Below the pieces are notes generated by a model. That model was given only the letters and a program-made list of their open reading frames with translations. It was not told where the DNA came from and did not search any database. A stretch of DNA of 64,000 nucleotides, from positions 543,927 to 607,926 of the forward strand of contig JXTC01000152.1 of assembly GCA_002914845.1 (NCBI GenBank), read 5' to 3'. The DNA is from Trema orientale (Eukaryota > Streptophyta > Magnoliopsida > Rosales > Cannabaceae). Position 1 is the first letter of the stretch; the number at the start of each line of letters is the position of its first letter. This document shows positions 1-12,448 of the stretch, one piece after another. The position numbers and the translations under genes are program-made.

Positions 1-1263
1 CACTCTCTCTTTTTCTCTCTGTCTCATGCTAAGCACAGTTACTGCACATGTAGTAGGCATGTGGCTACTTTGTACAGGCTTAGGAGAACTTTTCTCTTAA
101 GTATTAGAGAGATGTAAACCCTAATGGGCTTATTGGGCTCAACTGATCATTCAATTAGTATTGGACTATGTGTGAGCTAGACAGGGGACCTTATGGATCC
201 AAATAGTCTAAGTTTCAATGGGTCAACTACCCACAATCATAATTAATTCTTAATTATGACTGGGCCTTGTCCATTAATATTGGGACACTCCACTATAGGC
301 CCAATATTGCACTCTTAGACTAAATGTCATATATTTTATGTGAAGCTAATTAATACTTTAGTTAACTTAATCCATTTAGCATATATTATACCTGCAGATA
401 TACCCCCGATGTAATACCGTACTAGTGAGGTGAAATTACCGTATCACCCCTCTAGTACATATTTACCTTTGAATTATCATTTTTCATCTAGTGGATAATA
501 ATTAACTACGGTGTTTGTAACTGCCCATACAAACACAGTCAAATTCACAAAGTGAATACCTGGCGCCTGATTTTTTATTATCCAAGTCTTTGAAAAAACT
601 CAAAGTGACATTATATGTATGGTGTCCAAATCATGAAGGGTGTTCTCATCAATAAACAAATCTTATCTTCTAAGATACCTGAGTTCGAACCATATAATCA
701 GAACTAGTCCTTTAGTAAGTCAAAAAGATAAAACTCATGAAAGCAAGTCCGACAATCACTAGGATTAAGGTAATCTTGCAATAGTTCTAGATTAGTGAAA
801 GATAGAATATTGAGTTACGGTACTTAACCTCAAATTCTATTTTTCTTTGGTCCAGTTCAATGCACTTATAACTTTCTTATAACACACTAGTGTTTTTATC
901 CAAAGTCAGACACTTCGATGATTGGAGACTTCATCAATCCCGTTGAAATAGACAATATTACATTCTATGGCAAAATAAAGTATTCCATCTTTATTTGCAG
1001 AATGTGAACTCTTTAATTTAGACATAATGAAATAAAGAATTTAGTCTCCCACATATGAACACTTCACACGAATAATTCTTTATTACTCATTATTAGTCAT
1101 AGAAACTTTTAGACGTTTACATAATAGAAAACATAAACATCACATGTATATAATTGGGACATAATATGGAATTCATTAACAGCAAATAGATAACACTTAA
1201 ATCTAATAAACATTGTTTAAAATGCTAAATAAAGAAACTGCTTTTTAGGGCATATTCCCAACA
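1..1263 (-). mobile_element. Copia-type LTR, end at 1263
   Basis: On the minus strand this block starts at 1263 with TGTTGGGAATATGCCC, a start typical of a class of long plant Copia LTRs. The sequence runs to the left edge without an obvious second LTR boundary, so the element probably continues outside the window. There is no long reading frame, which fits an LTR. The strand is inferred from the TG start at 1263; by that reading the internal region would lie to the left. It could also be a solo LTR, which cannot be decided here. Confidence 0.6.
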
Positions 1264-2533
1264 TGATCAACCTTTATGGTGCCTCAAGATTAGGATTTTA
1301 AGGATCTAGCTTCCTTAGGGTTCTAATCTGATCAACAACAATTTGTTTCTTAAAGATTCGGAGTGCGTCTAATCCATTGCTTCAAGGGTTTCTAGGACTT
1401 ATCACCTAGTGGGTTCTTATCAGTAATACTAGGACATACACATAAAATAATATACACAATAATATTGTATGGATTTTTAACCATTTGTTATTTGGAGTAG
1501 GACTTCACATGTATATGAATGACTAAAAAATGCATGCTACATTATTATATGTATATTTTATGTGTGTATTATATATATAGCATTACTTTTTGAACCACAA
1601 TCTCAAATAAGAAATTGTCATTATGTTTTACCATATTGTCACTTACTAAAAAGTTAGAGATACTCTACAAAGAGTCAATTGCCAAAACAAAAAACATAAG
1701 ACTCATTTTATTTTTAAGGCACACAAAAATTATGGAGTGTTAAATCCACTTTCATATCACACCACCTGATATATTATTTAGTGAAATTCATATCTCAAAT
1801 AATGAGACATGCCAATTTAAATGGAGTGAATTTAACTTGTATATTCACTTGTCTTCTTATGGTTATGGCTATGTGTAGAACTTGGATTTAATGGGAAAAA
1901 AAATTGTGAGAGAAAAGTTGAAAGAAAAAGAGAGGGAAAATATTTTTCTAAAATCCTATAAAAACTTTAGTTTTCAATACGTTTTATCTCATAATCTTTT
2001 TATGATAATCTAAATTCTCAATAATTACTCTAGAGCTATATTTGGTTTTATATATATATATATATATTGGAGAAGAGAAGGAAAAAATAGGACGGAAGAA
2101 AATACGTAGAATGGAAAGGAAAATATCTTTTATCTACAGTTATTTTATATGTAAGAGGAAAAAAAAAATTATTTCATAATGACTATTTTACCCTCTTTAA
2201 TAATATTTAAAATTTAATATGCAAGATATTTTAATAAATTCAATTCCACTAATTGCTTAAATAAGTTTTCCTCTTCTATTCTCTCCTTCAATTTTAAATA
2301 AAATCCCCCAAAAAAATGAATTTCCTTTCTTTTCCCCTTAAAGTTGCCAATAGGTACCAATCAGAAGCCCTAAAAAGAGCGCAATACCTTCATTTGTCCG
2401 GATTACGGATATTATCAACATGCTTCGTGCCATTCCATTGTCATTACGCTTTGAATCCAACAACAAATAATATAGGAATATGATGAAGAATGTCTCACTG
2501 GATTCATTAATCCTATGTCGTCTCCAATTGAAT
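1264..2533. other. AT-rich intergenic spacer
   Basis: No coding exon, RNA gene or element boundary is recognisable. The stretch is AT-rich with homopolymer runs and a short TA microsatellite near 2050-2069. Confidence 0.5.
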
Positions 2534-2541
2534 ATGTTCCC

Positions 2542-3115
2542 TAGAGATGTAAAACAGGCCCGACCCATATTTGATAAGCCTATCCGGGTTTTGTACCAGG
2601 TCTAGACCCAGTTCGTTTAAAATATGAGCCGGACAGACCCAACTCATATTCTTATTAAGGGGTCTGGCACAGCCTATAGGCCCAGCCTATATTTTATGCG
2701 GGCCTAAGTAGGCCGTGCCTATGCGGGCCAAATATAGACTACAACGTGAGTATAATTTCTTTACTGTTTTATACTTTAAAATATCAAATATGTTCTTATA
2801 TGGGCTAAAATATGAGTCTAAAATCCATTTATCTTTTTTTAAAATTTGAATAAATTGAAAATAAGTAAAAATAAATAAATAAATAACATTAAAAACATAT
2901 AAATAAAAATATTTAATTAAGATTTTTTAAAATTTTAATTAAATAGTATATTTAAAATTATATATAGAATGACTAAATATGGGTCGGGCTGGATCGAGCA
3001 TATAGGCTGATTTTGAAGCCCAGTCCAGCCTTACTATATGAAATGGGTCTGAGTTAGTGCTTTTTATTCGAAAAGTGGGCCAGTCTACAAAGTCCGGCCT
3101 GTATTAACATCTCTA
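2542..3115. mobile_element. hAT-type MITE upstream of the MTPB-like gene
   Basis: The element begins TAGAGATGT and ends ACATCTCTA. Imperfect terminal inverted repeats continue inward (ACAGGCC on the left, GGCCTGT on the right). It is flanked by a near-perfect 8-bp target duplication: ATGTTCCC at 2534-2541 and ACGTTCCC at 3116-3123. An 8-bp duplication with TA..TA ends is characteristic of the hAT superfamily. The interior has no transposase and is rich in GGCC and GGGTC words, so this is a non-autonomous element. Confidence 0.75.
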
Positions 3116-3200
3116 ACGTTCCCTTGTAATTCCAAAATTTCGAAACTTTATTATTATTATTATTACTATTAGGGGATGGCTACGGTAGGGCGTCTCTACG

Positions 3201-3312
3201 TAGGGTCATGTCTTAATTATCGTTGGATGAGAATCTATGGGGAATAACGGGAATCTATAGAGAATCTATTTATATACAGATGCCCATCCGACGGTGAATA
3301 GACAGGCCCTAA
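3201..3312. mobile_element. Foldback (MITE-like) inverted repeat
   Basis: Arms at about 3201-3235 (TAGGGTCATGTCTT then CGTTGGATG) and 3279-3312 (CATCCGACGG then GACAGGCCCTA) are imperfect reverse complements and would form a hairpin. No clear target duplication was found. The right arm lies about 100 bases before the probable first exon of the transporter gene and carries TATATA near 3270, so it may overlap the core promoter. That last point is inference. Confidence 0.45.
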
Positions 3313-3412
3313 TTTATAATTATTATATACTTATTTATTTTTATTTCACAACTACAAGACCAAACCTTCTTGTTCCCACGACCTTCTTCTCGGCTATTCT
3401 CTGATTCGTAAG

Positions 3413-4384
3413 GTACGCCTTTTTTTTCATTTCTCCAATTGATTTTCCATCTCTGAATAACTTTTTCGATCATTCTAAATAATTTTTTCAACTGGGTTTT
3501 CTCTATTTTATGTTGCGTTTTATTGTATGATGGGAAAAAAGGGAAAGACCTAATGGGTGTTGATAATTTCTGGGACTTGGGTATGATTATCTGTTTTTTG
3601 TTTGGTTTTGCATGTTTTTTCAGTGACCATTGTGCCTGAACTTGCTACAAAGTTTCCAATTCAGATTCTGGGGTGTATTTGATACCCACACCGGGTTGGA
3701 TTCATTGATCGTTTGGGATCACAATTTGTTTCTGATTTTGTGTTTTTAATTCTTACGTTAACCGACGTCAACACACTTTTTTGTTTTTTATTTATTTTTT
3801 GGCTTGAAGTCAACCCACAACTTGAATTCAATGAATTTCACATCGTTAAAAATGAATCCGTATGGATCATAAATTTGGACAGTAATAAGTGACAAAATAA
3901 GAAAATGTTTAATGAGGAGTGGATGAATTCTTGGAGATGCTAGAAGAGATAGCACTAGTTTTAGTAGTTTAAGTCGAGTTTCAGCTAAGTCAACTCAGGT
4001 GGTTTTGTGATGTGCTTTACAAACCTATGACTGCTTATTTATTATGAGGGACAAAAATACATGAGACTGCTTATTTATTACGAGGGACAACAACACATGA
4101 GACACCAATTGTGATAACAGTAGTAGTTCAGAATTTCCCAACCCTCCCCCCCACCCCCCCCAAAAAAAAAAAAAAAAGGGAAAAAAACCGATTCGTAGCC
4201 ATTGGTGTTGGCAACAGCCCCATGTGGTTGTTTGTTTTCTTATTCATTTATTATGTACTCTTGTAGGCCCGATAGTAGACGTTTTATCCTTTAGCATTGG
4301 AGTATTATTTGATCATTTCTGTTAAAACCCAATAAAATTTTTTACATATAATTGTTTGTGTCAACTCTGCTTTCTTTGTCTCAG
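3413..4384 (+). other. Probable 5'UTR intron of the MTPB-like gene
   Basis: A donor GTACG follows TTCGTAAG at 3413, and a pyrimidine-rich acceptor ends TTTGTCTCAG at 4384, 27 bases before the start codon. Leader introns are common in plants. The intron contains a C-run followed by a 16-base A-run near 4144-4177 and no coding content. The call rests only on splice-site appearance and position. Confidence 0.5.
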
Positions 4385-4411
4385 TGAACTGGCAATCACT
4401 TAACCGAACAA

Positions 4412-5506
4412 ATGGAACACGAAAAAGTGCCCATTTTAACTGCAGATCCCCAACAGGAAATTGAGATGCCCGTGGTCTCTGAAAAGACTAATCTTCTTCG
4501 TACACCAGCTCAGTTCTCTTGCACCTCTGTTTGTGCCTTCTCCAAACAAGAATATAATGCCTTGGATTCAGAAGAAAGATCAAAGTCAGCAACAAAACTC
4601 GGCGGACTCATATTGTTCTATCTATTGGTTATGCTTGTAGAGATTGTTGGTGGTTTGAAAGCCAACAGCCTTGCAGTAATTACAGATGCAGGTCACTTGC
4701 TCACTGATGTTGCTGGATTCTCCATTTCCCTCTTCTCAGTATGGGCTTCAGGTTGGAGAGCAACACCATACCAGTCATTTGGTTATCATCGTCTAGAAAT
4801 TCTGGGTGCTCTTCTCTCTGTGCAGCTCATATGGTTGATCTCCGGGATCTTAATCTATGAAGCCGTTAGTAGGATTCTACACAAATCTGACAGGGTCAAC
4901 GGAATTCTCATGTTTGCAGTAGCAGCGTTTGGATTCGTCGTTAACTTTATCATGGTCATATGGCTTGGTCACCACAATCACAGTCATCATACATGTGCCC
5001 ACTTGGATCATGAACATGACCATGAAAGGGAGGAAGTTTGTGCTAGTAAGGGCCAGGCAGATAAGACCAAAATATTGAACATAAATATTCAGGGTGCCTA
5101 CTTGCATGTCATGGTTGATATGATACAGTCTGTTGGGGTGATGCTTGCTGGTGCCATAATTTGGGCAAAACCAGATTGGATAATAGTCGACTTGATGTGC
5201 ACCTTCATATTCTCTGTTCTTTCTCTAAGCACTACCATATCCATGCTCAAAAACATATATGGCATATTGATGGAACGAACGCCAAGTGAGATAGACATCT
5301 CTGGGCTAGAAAAGGATCTCAAGAGCATCAAAGGAGTTCAAGATATTCATGACCTACATGTCTGGGCGCTGACAGTTGGGAAGGTGGTGTTATCTTGCCA
5401 TGTAATTGCTGAGCCTGCAGTCAACTCAAGTTTATTGATACACAAGATTAGGGATTACTGTGAAAGGACGTACAAAATACACCATATAACAATACAAATC
5501 GAGTAG
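4412..5506 (+). CDS. MTPB: Zinc transporter, metal tolerance protein B-like (CDF family)
   Basis: This encodes a 364-residue cation diffusion facilitator of the Zn-CDF group, which exports Zn2+ from the cytosol into the vacuole or secretory compartments in exchange for protons. Six membrane segments are visible at about 62-82, 88-110, 128-150, 163-186, 229-251 and 256-278. The two HxxxD metal sites are H95-D99 in segment 2 and H232-D236 in segment 5. A short His-rich cytosolic loop lies at about 187-204. The C-terminal domain (about 290-364) has the family IHDLHVW motif at 312-318. The N terminus has the Cys-rich stretch typical of plant MTP1/MTPB proteins. The loop is much shorter than in MTP1. 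That and the SATKLxGL lead-in favour the MTPB branch, but the exact subclade needs a tree. The coding region has no intron, as usual in this group. The start is the first ATG after the acceptor at 4384. Confidence 0.9.
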   Translation: MEHEKVPILTADPQQEIEMPVVSEKTNLLRTPAQFSCTSVCAFSKQEYNALDSEERSKSATKLGGLILFYLLVMLVEIVGGLKANSLAVITDAGHLLTDVAGFSISLFSVWASGWRATPYQSFGYHRLEILGALLSVQLIWLISGILIYEAVSRILHKSDRVNGILMFAVAAFGFVVNFIMVIWLGHHNHSHHTCAHLDHEHDHEREEVCASKGQADKTKILNINIQGAYLHVMVDMIQSVGVMLAGAIIWAKPDWIIVDLMCTFIFSVLSLSTTISMLKNIYGILMERTPSEIDISGLEKDLKSIKGVQDIHDLHVWALTVGKVVLSCHVIAEPAVNSSLLIHKIRDYCERTYKIHHITIQIE

Positions 5507-6259
5507 CCAATTGTAGTTAAATTTGTGTGTGATATTTTCTAAGCTCCTTCCAAAAATTTTGTAAAAATGAGAATTCAGTTTTGGGAATTGCGGATTTCCT
5601 TCTTTAATCCTGTCAAGTTTTGGATACTCATAGCATATGGACCATCTAGACTATAGCTAAACAGTTTACGGATAGAGATTTTGATCTGTTTTATCCATCA
5701 AGCAGCCCTATCGGCCCTTCTGTGAAGGAACTGAACTGCAAAAGGTATATTTTGCAGCGTTTCCCCATGTTGATGGTACAAAGGTTTTACTTCCGAGGTT
5801 CAACAGTTGCGACGAACTCGTTTTCAGACCTTTTAATCTTCGCCCATTCAAAACTGGTACTAGTTCAAGCTTGGTAAGTGATCGAGTCAAGCTGAACGAG
5901 GAAAGTAATACCTGTCTTTGATTTTTCGCTTGACTCAGTTATACGTGTACCAGTTCAACCTTGAGGTCAGAATACTCAAGCTTGACCTATTCAGCAGTTG
6001 ATTTTCTAATTCGATTTAGCTCAGGCTTTTTTGTTTTTTTTTTTTTCCTCTGCTGGAAGATTTAGCTCAGGCTTGATTCGCGACAAAAACTGATTTTCAC
6101 CTTCTAGAAGGTTACATATCAGCTTAACTTTGGAACACTTCGGTTTGGCATTATTAACACCGAACAAAATATCTCTATGAACAGCTTTTTATTCAAGTTA
6201 GGAACAAAGCCTGCACAACGTTCAACGGTACAAGGCAAGCTAAGGTTTATACACAAACC

Positions 6260-6291
<32 letters not shown>

Positions 6292-6902
6292 AATAAGTCT
6301 AAATATGTTCATAAACAACTTGGTTTCCTAATTTTTTCTTCTTTTTTTTTTTCCTAAAAAAACTTGGGCTACATTTCTTTTTGCTTAAGGTAATGAAACA
6401 TCAACAACAGAACCAAAGATAAAAACAAAATGAAATAAAATAAATAAATCCTCAACAAGAAACAAAGAAAGAGAATAACAGAGATTGCAAAAGAAAGGCA
6501 TTTGTCTTAAATGTAACAACCTTTTATTACAAGTTAGGGTTTGACTCAATAAACAAAACCCAGAGTAAAGCACTGGACATACAAGGCTCTTCTGCTCCAC
6601 TCTTTCTTCCTGTCGAGATTCATATTCCAATAGCATTACAGTATCAGTCAGAGTTTCACTTTCTAAAGCAATGGAAAGAAATGGTGCATAAGGAAGAGCG
6701 AACCTTCAAAAAGTACTAAAGATACCATTCGTTTTAAATTTTCACAAGCTTCCTTATCACAACTCAATGAAGTAAAATTGTATTCTACACGACTCTCTCT
6801 CACCCAAAAAAATAAAAATAAAAAGTAATAATAAAAAAAGAAAAAAAACTAAAAGAAAATATCTGCCACCTAGCAAATCTTTCCCCTCCCCCAAAAGTCC
6901 AC
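5507..6902. other. Convergent 3' flanks of the transporter and Rab genes
   Basis: This stretch holds the 3' UTR of the + strand transporter and, toward the right, the AT-rich 3' UTR of the minus-strand Rab gene. A CA microsatellite lies at about 6266-6290. No other coding sequence is recognisable. Confidence 0.5.
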
Positions 6903-8961
6903 TTAAGTGGAGCAGCAACCTTTCTTCGCATTCCCTGGACCATCATTAACATTGATAGTGGTTCCTTGACCAGGAAGGGCGGTATTTGTGGCTGCTTCCT
7001 GAGCTGCCAAGGCTTTTTTGCTTATGATGTGGTAAATCTCCGTCAAAATGGTTTGAAATGCCTTCTCAATATTGGTTGCTTCAAGTGCTGAGGTCTCAAG
7101 AAATGAGAGGCCTTCCCTCTCAGCCAAGGACCGACCATCATCATCTGAAACAGCTCTAAGATGGTTCAAGTCGGATTTATTTCCGGCCATCATGATGACA
7201 ATGTTAGAATCTGCATGGTCCCTCAACTCACGCAGCCACCTCTGAACATTGTCAAAAGTTTGCCTCTTAGTTATGTCATAGACAAGCAGTGCACCAACTG
7301 CCCCTCTATAGTAAGCACTGGTGATAGCACGGTACCGCTCCTGACCTGCTGTATCCCAAATCTGTGCCTTTACAGTCTTTCCTTCGACCTGCACTCATTT
7401 TCAGGTACTGCGTCTGAGTATCACACTGAAAACTGATGATTCACAGAATCACAAAACTACCAATTGTCACTGTAATAGATTTACAATCCTTGTCTAAATT
7501 ATTACATTGAAAGTTATACTGGTTAGTAGCATAGTAAATGGTACAAAACCAATAAAACTAGTAACCAGCATAGTAAATGGTACAACACCAATATAAACAC
7601 ACTAATGTAACTATGTAAGGATCACTCATATTACAAAAAGATACTTTCTCTTTAATGATAAAAATTTCTGAAGATGTTTCATCATGCTCAATTTTCTTTC
7701 AAAATATAACTGGTGAAATACTATGCTCATTAAGAACAAACTATGTTCAATTATGTATTTTGTCTCAAAATGTATGATAATAGTAAATAAGACAGGAAGT
7801 CTCCATGAAATTCATTCCTGTACTCCATTCTTGGCAATACATGAAGCATTTCATTTGATGAGCCACATGCGCTAAAATAAAAATTCCACCAAGCAATTCA
7901 GAATTCTTAAAAACTCTTATATGTGCACTAGTCACTAGAGAGGAAAGGAACATAAGGAAGTGAAATATCTTGACTTTCCATACGCCAATCCTGCACATAG
8001 GTGGCATAGTCCTGTGTGCCTTCTGAATCACCTTTAGCAAAATATACAACTACAGGTATAATAGTCAACATTGACAACCTTCATTCAACATTGACAACTT
8101 TCATTCTCTAAATAAGTTCATCGTAACCTAAGGCTCTGATGATTGGCTCAGGTTCAATATCTCAACAAAGACAACCGTAAAACACTCAAATTACAAAAGA
8201 ACTCCATCTTGAATTCCACAATCACACTTACTTTCATACTCCCGTTTAATTACAAAATAAAGACCATTGTTTCCTAATTCCTATCCATCGGTTCGGTTCC
8301 TAAGTCATACAATCATCGTGTATTACCGCTCATCTGACCATCGACGAAAACCCTCTATCCATATTCTAATCCTCATTAAATCATTAAAGAACCGAGTCCT
8401 AAACACCATTAGAAAACAAAAATCTGCCAATGATCCTCAACCAGCACAAGACGTGGCTCAGACAACAACCTAATAATCAATAGAAATTCTTAAACTCGCC
8501 CCAAAGGACAAACCCACAAAAGAGTTCAACCATATCCCGAATCCAAGAATCAAAAAATAAAAAATAAAAAATAAAACAATAAAAAAAGTTTAAAAAAAAA
8601 AAAAAAGAGTTCACTAATGAATAATGAACCAAATTAGCAAGAGACCAAACAACAACAAGAGCTCCCACTGTATTAACAAAAAATTAACCATAATCAATGC
8701 TCACACAAAATAAGAATCTTCAAACAGATCGATTCAATACTACATACACATGCGAAGCTCCATACTATATTGTAAGAATCAGAGAGAGAAACTTGCCTGG
8801 AGAGTTCTGGTGGCGAACTCAACTCCGATGGTGGATTTAGACTCCAAGCAGAACTCATTTCTGGTGTACCTTGAAAGAATGTTAGATTTTCCTACGCCCG
8901 AGTCTCCGATCAGCACGATCTTGAACAAGTAGTCGTATTCATGGTCTACCCTATGCGCCAT
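6903..8961 (-). CDS. RABA2: RABA2-type (Rab11-like) small GTPase, two exons
   Basis: Exon 1 is 8797-8961 and exon 2 is 6903-7388. Together they encode 216 residues, the usual RABA2 length. RABA2 GTPases act in trans-Golgi/early endosome traffic and cell-plate formation. Visible motifs are the P-loop GDSGVGKS (19-26), switch I Thr44, WDTAGQE (66-72), NKSD (125-128), ETSAL (153-157) and the prenylation motif CCST (Cys213, Cys214). The exon junction falls after TLQ (residue 55) and before VEGK, phase 0, the normal place for this family. The donor is CAG/GCAAGT, a GC donor, and the acceptor is TGCAG at 7389-7393. The upstream ATG begins [14 protein letters not shown], as expected. The number within RABA2 (a-d) cannot be assigned by eye. 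Confidence 0.92.
7389..8796 (-). other. GC-AG intron of the RABA2 gene
   Basis: This 1408-base intron starts on the minus strand with GCAAGT at 8796 and ends with AG at 7389-7390. No GT donor in the correct frame is available, since translation past CAG runs into a stop after five residues. It contains a two-copy direct repeat of a ~40-base unit (around 7524-7590, word AGCATAGTAAATGGTACAA) and a tract of A/T repeats near 8548-8607. Confidence 0.8.
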
Positions 8962-8990
8962 AATCCTCTTCCTCCTCCGATCTCACAGAC

Positions 8991-9142
8991 CTAAAACCAC
9001 ACCAGAAAATCCCCAAACCCGAAATTCAGATCCATTTCGTAATCAATCCATACACGAATATGAATTCCATTACGTATACAAACAAATACACAGATGGATA
9101 TAGGTAGATCTGAAGAGTCGATCGAGTCCGATTATGGCTTAC
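8991..9142 (-). other. Probable 5'UTR intron of the RABA2 gene
   Basis: On the minus strand a donor GAAG/GTAAGC lies at 9142 and an acceptor GTGGTTTTAG ends at 8991, 29 bases before the ATG. This is a typical leader-intron arrangement. The leader exon would be GC-richer sequence above 9143. It is supported by splice consensus only. Confidence 0.45.
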
Positions 9143-9199
9143 CTTCAATGGCGGACGGATCGATGAGAGAATGAGATCGAGAGAGTTTTGGTGGGTCGG

Positions 9200-10149
9200 G
9201 TCGGGTTCTCCCCTGAGAGACTTCGGATTTTGAGAATTGGAAGAGTAACTGTACGAATTGGAGAAAATTTCAACGCAGAGGAGGAGGAGGAGGAAAAATG
9301 AGTGAGGCGCTAACGTAAATATAACATTTGCCCAATGCAAGAAAGAAACGGAAGACGGACCGACAAGAGAGAAACGCAGGAACTTTGAAACGGCCCTCAT
9401 AAATAGACTCCTCATTCGAAACGACGTATCGTTTATGAAAGAGAACGACAAATTTGATTGTCAACTTATGAGATGGCACTGACACAAGTGGCAAGCTGGC
9501 AGCCGGTGCCAGAGGATGTTTAGTGTCTTCCATGCCTTGTTTATTACATTTTTTTTTTTTTTTTTGAATTTGTTCTAATGGATTAACGAATAGTCTGACT
9601 GGAGCTCCAATTTTATATTTTCCACAAAGTAGGATGTGGCATCGATGTGTGGTTTTTAAATAATTTTTGATAAAATATGTTGTTATTATTTTAAGTTCAA
9701 GAATATGTCATAGGTGGTATGAAATTTCAAATTTTTTTTTAAAAAAAAAGGAAAAATAAGCGGTGTCTACTCAATACTTTGCATTATTTGGTCATAATGG
9801 ATTGTTCCATTTAATCATATGGACGAAGATAATTGTATGTTTTTGCACTCACAAACGCATGTGCATTGATAACAGTGAATTTTACTTTCTTTTTGCACCT
9901 CACGCGCAAACACATGTAATCATTAGCTTTCCTTTTCACAAAAATAAAAATTCGTATGCTTTTAGATCTTTTTGGTCATTTTATTTTAAAAAAAAATAAA
10001 AAATAGTCTTTTTTCTGTCTCAAAAGCTTTGGGGTAAGGTAAGTTAAAAAGGGCTAGATACTCTAAAGTTTTAGAGTCAATAATTTTTTTTGGTCTTAGT
10101 CTTCATTTTTTTTTCTTTTTTCGGTCCCGCTATTTTGATTAGCATTTAG
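9200..10149. other. RABA2 upstream region and AT-rich spacer
   Basis: This contains the probable minus-strand promoter of the Rab gene (9200-9500) and then AT-rich DNA with long T and A runs near 9548, 9730 and 9986. I see no coding exon. Confidence 0.4.
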
Positions 10150-11420
10150 CTCCCTCAAGAGTTGCAAGTTAGGCTAAGGACACGGCCTTCCTAGTGTCAC
10201 GGTCCGAGATTTTCAATGCCAATAATGACCCTGCGGCACCGAGACTTCCCAAGTTCCGATCAGCCTTTCGCCTATCCGTATACCATGGGTCACTTTTTCG
10301 CGCCTTTAAGTGTGCATATTCCAAGCCACACGCCTATAAGAACGACTCCCACTGAGTCTAGCTCGTAAGCCATTATGATGGCTTCCATATGCCACGGCCT
10401 CCGTCGAGCCACTCGCCCTATTCATAGGCTCCCAACGTGTCATCGAGGTTCACGCCACATGCCCTCTCGCCCAAGGATGTTTACATCTTGGTGGCATGTA
10501 TCACTAGGTGCCGAGATCAAGTCGGCACTCCGTCTCAACTGATAAAGCCCCACCAATACCTTTCGAATAGCTCTTGTGGCACTAAGGGTGTTCTCACGCC
10601 CATAGGCCAATCATCGTGGCAACAAGCCTGCTGGAGTACTAGCAAGTGCCTACGATCCCTTTGTGGCTCGTAGCCTTGTGTGCAACATTCTCGTGTGGGA
10701 GCATCACGCCATCCACCAGTTTCTCACTTACTGTCGAGGCCCACGTGAGGTTTACCAGTGACCAACACGTGTTGAGGCGAACGTGGTATTGGCATACCAC
10801 CCATCCTCTAGTTGTCCCTCTCCACAAGTAGCTTGCTTGAGGCCAACTTGTGTTGAGGCATGTATAGTCTTGGCACACTATGCATCCTCAGTCTCCCCAT
10901 GAGTGGTCTTCCTGTGACCATCTCATGTTGAGGCCTGCATAGTCTAGGAGCCCTATGCATCTTCTAGGAAGCTCAATCCACGAACCGTGCTTATGGCATA
11001 GAGGCCCGCAAGTTGAATGCACCACTGAACCTCGCGTGTGGAGACTATCAATACTGGGCGGCCGGTACTGTCCACGAGTCTCTCCTACTCGTGGAGACAC
11101 TAAGGGTCCCCTCGTGGTTCCCTAGTGCCCGCCCCTACAAGCACTCGCCGTGTGCTAGTAGGTAGCTCACTTAGCCATCGGTGCCCACTGTGGCCGGGGG
11201 TGGTAGAGAGCCAACACCATGCACCCTCCTAAAGAGCATTTTGAGCTTTTGGCCATATTTCTCAAGGAAACATGATTTTCGCCCAGAAAGCATATGGCCT
11301 AATAAATACTTTTCTTCAGGATATCAACGAAACGATCGCATATCTATGATTCTCTTATCGAAGAGATCGGGTCCCCACGACCGGAAAAATTATCAGATGT
11401 AAAATGAACAAGTTAAGAAA
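10150..11420. repeat. GC-rich repeat-derived block
   Basis: Base composition changes abruptly here from AT-rich flanks to roughly balanced or GC-rich sequence, with no long reading frame. Between 10760 and 10970 there are three diverged copies of a unit containing GTTGAGGC..TATGCATCCTC, starting at 10760, 10841 and 10916 (spacing 81 and 75). The block may be part of an LTR or an unannotated repetitive element. No PBS, PPT or coding domain was found, so the class is left open. Confidence 0.4.
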
Positions 11421-12448
11421 TTCCATTTATGTCCTGAACAATGCTGAAAATTCTCACTATGTCCCGAAACTCTATATAAGTGACCGTAGGCAAACTCCCA
11501 TGGGCAAAACTACATAGCTAGTTTCCTAGGCTCATTCTTATCAAGGACGAGCCTTTCCGCGGCACGTTACACCTAGCACAGCTTACTATGATATCGGACT
11601 CACCAACTCTGCTTGAGATTATTAGTGAAGCGTAGCACATTGAAACTTATCACTAGGCCCCATTTAGTCGTGTGTTGTACCAAATACAGTACAATGCANC
11701 AATCCAATTTCATTTAGGGCATGTTTATTTTTCTGTAATGGGGAGTAAAGGGATTGAGAAAGGACATGAAAGGAAAATGGATTTTCTTTCATGTATAACT
11801 AATTGGTATGTAAACACATGAAATAGAATCATATCCTTTCCCACTCATTATTTTTTATTCCTCTCCATTCCTTTTCTCCTATATTTCCTTTCCACTAATT
11901 CCTTTTAGGGATTAATAAATATGTCCTTAATAGTCGAATCTAGTTCAGTCCAACCTTACGTGCCAAATGAGCCCATGTTTGGTAGGATGGAGGGAGAGTA
12001 TGAAGGTTTGGGAGGTTAGGAAGGAGGAAAAATGTGAATGAGGGAAAGGAGTGTAAAAACTTCTTAGATTGAATGTTTATTTTTGACAAGAAGTATGAAG
12101 AGTAGGAAAGATGAGAATTATTTATTAATAAAATTACTATATTATATACTTTGGTGCTGCTTGGTAATATTTTTATTTTTTGTTTTTTTAAATACAAAAA
12201 TGAAAGTGCTTTTTCTTATTTTGTTTTTTGCATTTCAAAAATAAAAATGTGTTTGGTACTAATGTTGTACTTTTTGTTTTCTAAAATAAAAAAATAAATA
12301 CATATTTAGTAACTACCACTTTTTACTTTTGAAAGTGAAAATCAAAAGGGAGAGTAATAAAGGTAAAAGGAAAGAGAAAATAGGAGAGAGAAAAAGTGGT
12401 ATTTATCTAAATATTTTGGAAATTTTTTTAAAAAAATTACCAAATTTT
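11421..12448. other. AT-rich spacer before assembly gap
   Basis: No gene is recognised. A single N occurs at 11699. Mixed low-complexity A/T and GGAAAGG-like words run to the gap. Confidence 0.4.

Noticed and set aside
6385..6636. Small minus-strand open frame near the Rab gene
   Set aside because: It lies in the 3' UTR, has no recognisable domain and is of low complexity.
7765..8049. Minus-strand open frame of 94 codons
   Set aside because: It falls wholly inside the RABA2 intron and resembles no protein I know.
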